In this document: positions 7,871 to 13,616 of the stretch, piece after piece
How positions within the stretch are numbered: position 1 is the first letter of the stretch
Layout: each line of letters opens with the position of its first letter
Source: Capsulimonas sp.
GTDB taxonomy: Bacteria > Armatimonadota > Armatimonadia > Armatimonadales > Capsulimonadaceae
NCBI GenBank assembly: GCA_025963815.1
Contig: JAOQAA010000040.1
Coordinates: 1-14,826 of the forward strand
Direction of reading: 5' to 3'
Length of the DNA: 14,826 bases
The notes under the pieces: generated by a model
Seen by the model: only the letters and a program-made list of their open reading frames with translations
What the model was told of the DNA's origin: nothing
Database searches by the model: none
Position numbers and translations under genes: made by a program

Positions 7871-7951
7871 ATGATCACAGGCGCGCAAACACAGACCCGC
7901 CAATGGTGGCGCCCCACTCCGCTGGGGATGCCGTCGCCTGTACACGCCTGA
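7871..7951 (+). CDS. trpL: Putative tryptophan leader peptide (26 aa, tandem Trp)
   Basis: This short ORF runs from ATG 7871 to TGA 7949-7951. It encodes a 26-residue peptide with tandem tryptophans at positions 12-13 (QWWRPTPLG; codons TGGTGG at 7904-7909). It has no Shine-Dalgarno, and the predicted transcription start coincides with the ATG, so leaderless translation is expected. As in other trp leaders, the product itself would have no function. Ribosome stalling on scarce Trp-tRNA would choose the RNA fold downstream. The evidence is its position between a near-consensus promoter and an intrinsic terminator, the paired Trp codons in the 5' arm of a hairpin, and a TrpG/PabA gene further down. 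The symbol is by analogy of role, not homology. A chance ORF is possible but unlikely given the matched RNA structures. Confidence 0.7.
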   Translation: MITGAQTQTRQWWRPTPLGMPSPVHA

Positions 7952-8017
7952 GATCGATCAGATTTGCGAAGTTTACAGAAGCCGGACATCTCCCATTATG
8001 GAAGTGTCCGGCTTTTT
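7904..8017 (+). promoter_or_regulatory. Candidate tryptophan attenuator (mutually exclusive RNA hairpins)
   Basis: Three competing pairings can be drawn by hand. (a) Pause hairpin 1:2: 7904-7910 (the Trp codons) with 7930-7936, including G-U pairs, plus CCCC 7912-7915 with GGGG 7924-7927. (b) Antiterminator 2:3: GGG 7924-7926 with CCC 7992-7994, GATG 7927-7930 with CATC 7987-7990, and CCG 7931-7933 with CGG 7983-7985, leaving U7991 and A7986 as bulges. (c) Terminator 3:4: 7979-7988 with 8005-8014. Pairing (b) uses the 5' arm of the terminator. A ribosome stalled at 7904-7909 would cover arm 1 to about 7920 and leave 7924 onwards free, favouring antitermination when tryptophan is low. The geometry agrees with ribosome-mediated attenuation. 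No folding energy was computed. Confidence 0.65.
7979..8017 (+). terminator. Intrinsic terminator of the leader (attenuator 3:4 stem)
   Basis: A perfect 10-bp stem, AAGCCGGACA (7979-7988) with TGTCCGGCTT (8005-8014), encloses a 16-base loop. The T run at 8013-8017 overlaps the end of its 3' arm. It lies between the short leader ORF and the next full gene, whose ribosome site begins 19 bases after the T run. That placement suits conditional termination better than a simple gene end. Confidence 0.85.
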
Positions 8018-8047
8018 GCTTGAGTTGTCCGTATTGAGGAAGTCGCC

Positions 8048-8551
8048 ATGGCCCTTGGGGCGGAAATAATATTTCGCGTGAACGCTCTTCCCGTCGGCGT
8101 CACACCAGAATCACTTGGAATTGAGTTGGTGAAGACGCCTGAGCTTTCCCTTGATCCGTGCGAGGACTTCTTCGGCGGCGGCCCAATTGTCACCATTACC
8201 CCTGAGGATCTGGAATGCTATTTGAGTTACTTCAAGACTCCATATGAAGCCTACATTCACTCAGGATTATGGCTAAATCTTAATCTCTACAAAGATTATT
8301 TTGGCGTCGGGTACGAGCGTGGCGACATGCCGGAATTTGTCCGAATCGCGGAATGGCTCGAAGGGCGCCTGGAAGGCTGCGACGTATTTTACGGTGAAGA
8401 CTGCAACAGCGTCGTGCACCCATTCACTCAGGGTGTGAGATCCAAACTTCTGATCTATTATCAAAAGACTTTTGGTTTGAACTACCGATCAGATGATCCC
8501 GCTGTCAGAGCGAAGCTGCAAAAGGCGCGAGATGAGTTTGATGACGAATAG
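8048..8551 (+). CDS. Hypothetical protein, family not recognised
   Basis: This is a 167-residue soluble protein with a strong ribosome site (GAGGAAG at 8036-8042, five bases from ATG). It is the first full gene after the Trp attenuator. It is acidic and aromatic. Visible segments are DPCEDFFGGGPIVTITPEDLE near residues 36-56, LWLNLNLYKDYFGVGYERGD near 76-95, a helix PEFVRIAEWLEGRLEG, and a C-terminal charged helix ending in D/E. Two cysteines occur in the DPCEDF and GEDCNSV contexts. No signal peptide, membrane span or known catalytic motif is seen. Base composition is visibly more AT-rich than in the flanking genes (for example 8221-8300), which hints at a different origin. It could be an immunity-type or other accessory protein, but nothing here proves that. 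Confidence 0.78.
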   Translation: MALGAEIIFRVNALPVGVTPESLGIELVKTPELSLDPCEDFFGGGPIVTITPEDLECYLSYFKTPYEAYIHSGLWLNLNLYKDYFGVGYERGDMPEFVRIAEWLEGRLEGCDVFYGEDCNSVVHPFTQGVRSKLLIYYQKTFGLNYRSDDPAVRAKLQKARDEFDDE

Positions 8552-8584
8552 AATGTCTGTTTCGATGAACGCTCAATAAGCTAT

Positions 8585-8614
8585 TTGACTATAACGGAAA
8601 ATCCTAGTCATAAA
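8585..8614 (+). promoter_or_regulatory. Possible weak promoter ahead of the 118-aa gene
   Basis: TTGACT (8585-8590, five of six matches to the -35 consensus) is followed after 18 bases by CATAAA (8609-8614, four of six matches to -10). The expected start would be about seven bases before the ATG at 8628, again giving almost no 5' UTR. The -10 element is poor, so this is tentative. If real, the 8628 gene and those after it could be expressed even when the upstream attenuator is closed. Confidence 0.35.
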
Positions 8615-8627
8615 GAAAGTCCCAGAA

Positions 8628-8984
8628 ATGCCCGATGAATTTGATTTAGCGGTGTCGCGGTTCGTCGGAGCCCTGGAACAAGTATTTCACCACGATTGGG
8701 AATATACACGTTCAATGATGGCCTGCATTCCCACCGAGCCCACGAAAATTGATCCTGAAGACGATGATCCAGTCATTGCGCCGCCTGACGGCAGTGCGAA
8801 GCCTACGTTCTTGTGGCCGCAGTTGACTGAATATTGGGAAAGCGAAGATTGGGGCAGTCGGGGATGGCTTTTGAGTGAATATCGTCGCTTGCTAGCAGCG
8901 ATGGATCAGCGAGGGTTGAAACCAATTCCTCCATTTCCCGATTCAGAGCCCAACGTGGTGGCGCCCAAAGAGAAAAATCGATGA
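8628..8984 (+). CDS. Small acidic hypothetical protein, family not recognised
   Basis: This is a 118-residue protein with no recognised family. The N-terminal 30 residues look helical (LAVSRFVGALEQVFHHDWEY). The middle is very acidic (KIDPEDDDPVI) and Pro-rich. A tryptophan-rich segment follows, LWPQLTEYWESEDWGSRGWLL at about 62-83, then a helix SEYRRLLAAMDQRGL, and a proline-rich tail ends the protein. Five tryptophans in 118 residues is unusual. That is notable if the operon is controlled by tryptophan supply, though it may be coincidence. No classical ribosome site is visible. It lies 76 bp after the previous gene and 19 bp before the NIF3-like gene. Like its upstream neighbour, its composition is less GC-rich than the rest of the window. 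It may be a small accessory or immunity-like protein, but this is unproven. Confidence 0.65.
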   Translation: MPDEFDLAVSRFVGALEQVFHHDWEYTRSMMACIPTEPTKIDPEDDDPVIAPPDGSAKPTFLWPQLTEYWESEDWGSRGWLLSEYRRLLAAMDQRGLKPIPPFPDSEPNVVAPKEKNR

Positions 8985-9003
8985 CAATGAAAACGAGTTC
9001 GCC

Positions 9004-9924
9004 ATGCAAAAGTTAGCACACATCACAAGCGCGCTTGATGATCTTTTCAATATCAAGCGAGTCGACAGCGATCCCGCGTTTCGACAGTTTGTGCCCATGA
9101 CTTATGATCCGATCGGCGTCGATTGGCGCGGCTACTTTGAGCCGGAATTTTGCACTCGGTTTAACGGTCTCATGATACGTGGTCACGAAGATGTCGGCGC
9201 TGTATTCTGCGGCGTTTTTCCAAGCGAAACCGTTATCGATCAATTTATTCGACAGGCTCAACCTGGCGATCTGTTCTTTTCGCATCATGCTCTTGACATG
9301 AAGATGGGCGATCCTCGGGGCAAATCGCAGCCCGAGCCGTTCATCATGCCCATTCCAGAGGCGCAGCTTCGGGCAATGCGCGAAATCGGTCTGTCGTACT
9401 ATTCTTGCCATATTCCAATGGACCTGAATTGGCGGATTGGGACAACGGCGGCGATTGTCGAGATGCTGGGGGCGACGGTTGTCGATCACTTTTACGAGGG
9501 GGCATACGGACCATACGGAGCCATCTGTGAAATCGCTCCGCGCAGCACCGACGCTTTGATCGCCGAGCTCATCGCGGCGATGGATCTCCCGTATGAAGAG
9601 TTCCTTGGTCCCAAGCACGACGAACTCACGCGCATCGCGGTCGTCGCTGGCGCTGGGATGCAAGTCGCTCGCTACAAAGAGGTGGAAGCCAAGGGAGCGC
9701 AGGCTTACGTGACCGGCGAGATTCGCAACCATATCGATAACGAGATCGGACGTGAGCGTGACGCCCTGATCATGGAGTACGCCAAGACGACGCCCATGTC
9801 CCTGATCGGCACATCGCATGCAGCTTCGGAGTATCTGGTCCTGAAAACGCAAATGAAAGCATGGTTTGAGAATGTGATGCATACTGAAGTTCGTCTGCTG
9901 CCAGAGGATCACTGGTGGCGTTGA
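9004..9924 (+). CDS. NIF3/YbgI-family dinuclear metal protein
   Basis: This is a 306-residue member of the NIF3 (GTP cyclohydrolase I type 2 homologue) family, whose cellular function is unsettled. All five expected metal-ligand positions can be found: the pair H94-H95 in FFSHHALD, D140 in CHIPMD, and H272 with E276 in the GTSHAASEY block. The H-x3-E spacing matches the family, although the usual GH-x-A-T-E wording is changed. The N-terminal 60 residues are longer than in E. coli YbgI and include a DPIGVDWRGYFEPEF segment. The start ATG 9004 has only a weak upstream purine stretch, and upstream ATGs are out of frame. The protein ends HWWR, giving TGGTGG just before the trpG gene. It lies 19 bp after the 118-aa gene and 71 bp before trpG. 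Confidence 0.85.
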   Translation: MQKLAHITSALDDLFNIKRVDSDPAFRQFVPMTYDPIGVDWRGYFEPEFCTRFNGLMIRGHEDVGAVFCGVFPSETVIDQFIRQAQPGDLFFSHHALDMKMGDPRGKSQPEPFIMPIPEAQLRAMREIGLSYYSCHIPMDLNWRIGTTAAIVEMLGATVVDHFYEGAYGPYGAICEIAPRSTDALIAELIAAMDLPYEEFLGPKHDELTRIAVVAGAGMQVARYKEVEAKGAQAYVTGEIRNHIDNEIGRERDALIMEYAKTTPMSLIGTSHAASEYLVLKTQMKAWFENVMHTEVRLLPEDHWWR

Positions 9925-9995
9925 ACGGGAAATAGACACGGATGCGCCACGATCTTGCAAGTTCACAGTATGATACGGTTAAGGAATCAGACATT

Positions 9996-10565
9996 ATGCC
10001 AAAAGTACTCGTCATCGACAACTACGACTCTTTCACTTACAATCTCGTCCAATACTTAGGCGAGATGGGCGCGGACCTCGATGTCCGCCGCAACGATATG
10101 CTCACGGTCGCCGATATCAAAGCGCTGGCGCCGGAGAAGATTTTGATTTCGCCGGGGCCGGGGACGCCGGATGAGGCGGGGGTGACGCTGGATGTCATTC
10201 GGGAACTCGGGGCGACGGTTCCGATTTTTGGGGTATGTTTGGGGATGCAGGCGCTCGGGCAGGCCGTGGGCGGCAAGGTGATCCGGGCGGATAAACTGAT
10301 GCATGGGAAGACTTCGGCGATCACGCATACGGGGAAGGGCGTTTTTAAGGGCCTACCTTCGCCGCTGGAGGCAACCCGCTATCATTCGCTGATCGTGGAG
10401 CGGTCTTCGCTGCCGGATACTGTGGAAATCACGGCGGAGTCGGCGGACGGGGAGATTATGGGGCTGAAGCATAAGACCTGGCCGCTGGAAGGGGTACAAT
10501 TTCACCCGGAGTCCGTGCTGACCGAGCATGGCAAGCAGATGATCCGAAACTTTCTGGAGGGCTGA
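9996..10565 (+). CDS. trpG: Anthranilate/aminodeoxychorismate synthase glutamine amidotransferase subunit (TrpG/PabA)
   Basis: This is a 189-residue class I glutamine amidotransferase, the normal length for TrpG/PabA. It hydrolyses glutamine and passes ammonia to the TrpE or PabB partner for anthranilate (tryptophan) or aminodeoxychorismate (folate) synthesis. Visible features are the N-terminal [11 protein letters not shown], the oxyanion region [11 protein letters not shown] (52-62), nucleophile C81 in [17 protein letters not shown] (102-107), and the H170/E172 dyad in FHPES. I chose ATG 9996 because it gives the standard N-terminus, with AAGGA at 9981-9985. The open frame back to 9942 adds 18 non-conserved residues. 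TrpG and PabA cannot be separated by sequence alone, and many bacteria use one protein for both. No TrpE/PabB gene is adjacent. The Trp attenuator about 2 kb upstream favours the tryptophan role. Confidence 0.93.
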   Translation: MPKVLVIDNYDSFTYNLVQYLGEMGADLDVRRNDMLTVADIKALAPEKILISPGPGTPDEAGVTLDVIRELGATVPIFGVCLGMQALGQAVGGKVIRADKLMHGKTSAITHTGKGVFKGLPSPLEATRYHSLIVERSSLPDTVEITAESADGEIMGLKHKTWPLEGVQFHPESVLTEHGKQMIRNFLEG

Positions 10566-10637
10566 ACCCGCGACGAACGGCGGCCCTTCATGAAACAGCA
10601 TTGTTCTCTCACGGTTAGGCGCGAAAGAGGTACGACA

Positions 10638-12269
10638 ATGGCGAAACAGTGGTTTCATCGGGCAGCCGTTACGACGGCGGCGATGCTGGTCGGGGTGTTT
10701 TCAATTGCGGGATGCGGCGGGGGCGGTGGATCCTCCTCCGGCGGCGGGCCGACCACGCCGGGCGGCGGCGCCGGGCAGGACCAGACGTTTGGCGCGCTGA
10801 CCGCTCATATCGTGGGCGCAACGCAGCCTCCCGTGGTCGGCGGATCGGGCGGCACGGTCGTCACGGGGGTCGCTGGAGCAGCGATCACAACGCTCCAGGC
10901 GGCGCAATCGCCTTCGGTCAGCTCCAGCTTGATCGCGTTCGATCGTGCGGGCACGGTTTACACGATTTCTCCGAATGGGGCTTCCCCGACACAGCTAACC
11001 ACCGACATTCCCACATACAGTAACGCGACAACGCCTTCATGGAGTCCCAACGGCTCAAGAATTGCGTACATGCGCTATGACCCGTCCGTCGGACACTTCC
11101 AAATTTATACCGCGCTCCCGGACGGGACGGGAAGCGTGCGGCTGACGGACGGAAGGGCGGATTGCGCTAACCCTTCGTTCTCTCCCAACGGCGCCACGAT
11201 CCTTTTCGACCAGAGCAACACTACGGTCGGCTTTCGACAAATCTACTCGATCAGTTCATCGGGAGGAACCGCCACGCGTCTCAGCACAGTCGCTGCGCAG
11301 GAAACCGATCCGACGTGGGCGCCGGACGGCTCCAAATACGCCTACAATCATTACGACGCCACAGCGGGACATAACTATATTTACATTGCGAACGCCAATG
11401 GGTCGGGCGCGCATAACGCCGCTCCTTCTTACACCTCCTACGATTTTATTCAGCCGGCATGGTCGCCGGACGGGAGTAAAATTGCTTTTGCTTTTTACAT
11501 CAATTCTAATTACCACATCTACGTGATCTCCGCAACTAATGGTAGTCTTCAAGCACTGACGTATGCTGCTTATAATGATTTATCTCCCGCTTGGTCCGCG
11601 GATGGGAGTAAAATCGCCTTTAGTCGGACCGACTCATCGACCCGCCCTCAAATCTATGTCGCGAATGCGGATGGAACACAGGCCTATCGGATCACCGATG
11701 GGGTTACAGCCGACGCAACGCCGGCATGGTCGCCTCTGATCACAAAGCGTTACTTTGTCGGCCCCGCCGGCTACGCTTACGGAACATCAGCGTCGGGCTT
11801 CCTGTTCGCACAGCAAGGCGACACGATCAGCAGCCTGCTGACCTTTGACGCCGCCACGCCGTCAGGAACACGCGTGGCGTCGCTCACCGGCATTTCGCCG
11901 GAGTTACCCAACATCATCTTTACCGCCACGGCGTCGGACAGGTTCACAGCGATGACCTATTGGAACGGCCTCAGCGCCAAACCGATCCGTGTCATCGGTT
12001 CAGGCTCCACGCTCGCGACCGCAACGGACGTCGTTATCAGCTTCAACTCCACGACGGGCCGCGTCGCCTCGGTTCTCCCCTATGCCACAAGCCATGTTGT
12101 GGAAGCAAAAAACACAGGCGGGCTTCAGTCGCATCTGGCGAGCGGCGCGATCGTACTGCAAGGCAAATTCCTTGCCGCAATGGACAGCGCCGGCGCCAAC
12201 AAAGCTCCGCAAGGGGCGACGGAAATCCATCTGGATAGCCGTACGGGAGAAATCCTGAGCGTACAGTAG
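10638..12269 (+). CDS. PD40/TolB-like beta-propeller lipoprotein
   Basis: This is a 543-residue predicted lipoprotein. ATG 10638 has AGAGG at 10626-10630 seven bases upstream. The longer start at 10590 would place 16 residues before the signal and is rejected. The signal ends SIAGC with lipidation at C26, followed by a Gly/Ser/Pro-rich tether (about 27-50). Five full PD40 blades and a partial sixth recur every 45 or so residues from about 132, 178, 224, 272, 316 and 361. Each has the W-S-P-D/N-G-S-K/R-I-A pattern, alternating with IY-x3-AN/D-G strands. From about 370 a separate beta-sandwich-like C-terminal domain follows (FDAATPSGTRVASLTG). The propeller resembles TolB and prolyl-oligopeptidase propellers, but no peptidase domain is attached. 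The likely role is surface or periplasmic binding. It lies 72 bp after trpG, and a strong terminator follows 22 bp downstream. Confidence 0.88.
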   Translation: MAKQWFHRAAVTTAAMLVGVFSIAGCGGGGGSSSGGGPTTPGGGAGQDQTFGALTAHIVGATQPPVVGGSGGTVVTGVAGAAITTLQAAQSPSVSSSLIAFDRAGTVYTISPNGASPTQLTTDIPTYSNATTPSWSPNGSRIAYMRYDPSVGHFQIYTALPDGTGSVRLTDGRADCANPSFSPNGATILFDQSNTTVGFRQIYSISSSGGTATRLSTVAAQETDPTWAPDGSKYAYNHYDATAGHNYIYIANANGSGAHNAAPSYTSYDFIQPAWSPDGSKIAFAFYINSNYHIYVISATNGSLQALTYAAYNDLSPAWSADGSKIAFSRTDSSTRPQIYVANADGTQAYRITDGVTADATPAWSPLITKRYFVGPAGYAYGTSASGFLFAQQGDTISSLLTFDAATPSGTRVASLTGISPELPNIIFTATASDRFTAMTYWNGLSAKPIRVIGSGSTLATATDVVISFNSTTGRVASVLPYATSHVVEAKNTGGLQSHLASGAIVLQGKFLAAMDSAGANKAPQGATEIHLDSRTGEILSVQ

Positions 12270-12291
12270 TCCAGAACGACGCATTCTCTTG

Positions 12292-12328
12292 CGGCCGGTC
12301 CTGCTCAATGGGCAGGATCGGCCGTTTT
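12292..12328 (+). terminator. Strong intrinsic terminator after the PD40 lipoprotein
   Basis: CGGCCGGTCCTGC (12292-12304) pairs with GCAGGATCGGCCG (12312-12324) as a continuous 13-bp stem with one G-U pair and a seven-base loop, followed by TTTT at 12325-12328. It separates the lipoprotein transcript from the peptidase gene, whose own promoter begins 15 bases later. Confidence 0.88.
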
Positions 12329-12342
12329 GCTTTGCGCCACGC

Positions 12343-12371
12343 TTGTGAGCGCGAGCGAGACGGGGTACAAT
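12343..12371 (+). promoter_or_regulatory. Promoter of the M24 peptidase gene, almost no 5' UTR
   Basis: TTGTGA (12343-12348) and TACAAT (12366-12371, five of six matches to the -10 consensus) are separated by 17 bases. The expected start at about 12378 is only about four bases before the ATG at 12382. This gene also lacks a Shine-Dalgarno. The spacing resembles that at the Trp leader. Confidence 0.6.
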
Positions 12372-12381
12372 CGCCTCAACT

Positions 12382-13491
12382 ATGAACACTTACGAACTGC
12401 GATTGAGCCGCGTGCGTACCGAGATGATGACGCAGGGCCTGGACACCCTGATCCTGACGCCCGGCGCCGCGATGCAATATCTGACGGGATTTAGCGAGGA
12501 AGGCTACGAGCGGCTTCTGGCGCTGATCGTGCCGGCTCACCACCCATGGCTGTTCATCACTCCCACGATCAACGCCGAGCAGGTGCGCGCCAATCCGGCG
12601 GGGATCACCGACGTGCGCGTGTGGGACGACGCCGGCGGCTGGGAAAAGCTGCTGAAGGAAGTCTTCGTGGACCTGACGCTCGATATCGGGATCGTCGGGC
12701 TCGACGAAAGCATGCCCGCGCGTTTCGCCCTGAAGATCCAGGCCCTCGCGCCCACCACCATGCTCAAGCTCGCCGGCGCGGCCATCGAGCCGCTGCGCGC
12801 CGCCAAGGACACGCTGGAATTGGCTGCGATGCAGCACGCCGCCGATGTCACCGATTCCCTGATCCCCATCGTCTACGACGCCTGCAAGATCGGCGCGACC
12901 GAACGAAGCGTCGCGCTTGCGATCGAGACCAGCCTGAACGAACGCGGACACACGACCTCGTTTGGCTCGATCATCGGCGCGGGCGCCAATGGCGCGCAGC
13001 CACACCACCATACCGGCAAGACGCGGATCAAAAGCGGCGACGTGATGGTGCTGGACTTCGGCGCCAGGGTCGGCGGATACTGCGGCGATATCACCCGGGT
13101 CGCCGCCATCGAGCACGCCAGCGACGAGGCGAAGCGTGTCTACGAGATCGTCTACGCGGCGCATCAGGCGGCCGTCGCCGCCGTGCAGCCCGGCGCGACC
13201 GGGCACGACGTGGACTCCGCCGCGCGCAAGGTGATCGCCGACGCCGGCTACGGCGACTTCTTCCTGCACCGCACCGGGCACGGCATCGGCCTGGAGGACC
13301 ACGAGTCCCCGTATATCGTCGAAGGCAATCGCATAAAGCTTCAGCCGGGCAACTGCTGTTCCATTGAGCCGGGTATCTACCTACCCGGCAAGTTCGGCGT
13401 GCGCCTGGAAAACATCTTCACCGTTACCGAGGATGGAACCGCCCGCGTGTTCAATGAAGCGATCGCCCCCGAGATCCCCATCATCGGGTAA
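12382..13491 (+). CDS. M24-family metallopeptidase (Xaa-Pro aminopeptidase/dipeptidase type)
   Basis: This is a 369-residue cytosolic peptidase with the two-domain layout of PepQ/PepP-type enzymes. The N-terminal creatinase-like domain is about 1-135 (LTPGAAMQYLTGF, LLALIVP) and the pita-bread catalytic domain about 140-369. All five dinuclear metal ligands are present: D225 (VLDFGA), D236 (CGDITR), H300 (HRTGHGIG), E329 (SIEPGIY) and E343 (VRLENI). Catalytic histidines lie in the HHH run 208-210 and at H307. It would remove an N-terminal residue preceding proline or split Xaa-Pro dipeptides. Length alone favours the ~360-residue proline dipeptidase/aminopeptidase group over the ~440-residue E. 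coli PepP. Codon use is notably GC-rich. The gene appears monocistronic, with its own promoter upstream and a terminator before that. No clear terminator follows. Confidence 0.93.
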   Translation: MNTYELRLSRVRTEMMTQGLDTLILTPGAAMQYLTGFSEEGYERLLALIVPAHHPWLFITPTINAEQVRANPAGITDVRVWDDAGGWEKLLKEVFVDLTLDIGIVGLDESMPARFALKIQALAPTTMLKLAGAAIEPLRAAKDTLELAAMQHAADVTDSLIPIVYDACKIGATERSVALAIETSLNERGHTTSFGSIIGAGANGAQPHHHTGKTRIKSGDVMVLDFGARVGGYCGDITRVAAIEHASDEAKRVYEIVYAAHQAAVAAVQPGATGHDVDSAARKVIADAGYGDFFLHRTGHGIGLEDHESPYIVEGNRIKLQPGNCCSIEPGIYLPGKFGVRLENIFTVTEDGTARVFNEAIAPEIPIIG

Positions 13492-13616
13492 AGATAATTT
13501 CCATACGAAATGTGTTTTTAGCGAAGGCGTAAGTGTATTTTGGCTATTCCCATTTATTTCGGCGAGTGGTAAGATTGTGATATTAGAACTCTCTCACCAA
13601 GATGGGAACGCCATAT
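13492..13616 (+). other. Intergenic region before the DUF4965 gene
   Basis: These 125 bases are more AT-rich than their surroundings and hold no convincing ORF. ATTTC-CATAC-GAAAT at about 13497-13511 can form only a weak 5-bp hairpin before a short T run, which is not a strong terminator. TAAGAT at 13570-13575 could be a -10 element, but no -35 lies at a suitable distance. A promoter for the following gene is likely here but cannot be placed. Confidence 0.4.

Noticed and set aside
7904..7945. Possible T-box riboswitch around GGTGGCGCC
   Set aside because: The stretch is superficially like the T-box GGTGG-x-ACCGCG sequence, but the rest of the T-box core, the specifier stem and the required length are missing. 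Tandem Trp codons in an ORF explain it better.
7952..7975. GATCGATC palindrome and short CTGA/TCAG hairpin as an operator
   Set aside because: The stem is only four bases and lies in the spacer between leader stop and terminator. There is no second copy or known repressor site to support it.
9013..9966. Open frame of 317 codons on the - strand
   Set aside because: It mirrors the NIF3-family gene, whose five metal ligands are all in place on the + strand. The reverse product shows no family features and has no ribosome site.
9942..9995. 18-residue N-terminal extension of TrpG
   Set aside because: The extension lacks family similarity. The ATG at 9996 has an upstream AAGGA and gives the standard amidotransferase N-terminus.
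12376..13302. Open frame of 308 codons on the - strand
   Set aside because: It is antisense to the M24 peptidase with its complete catalytic set. It is a composition artefact of very GC-rich DNA.
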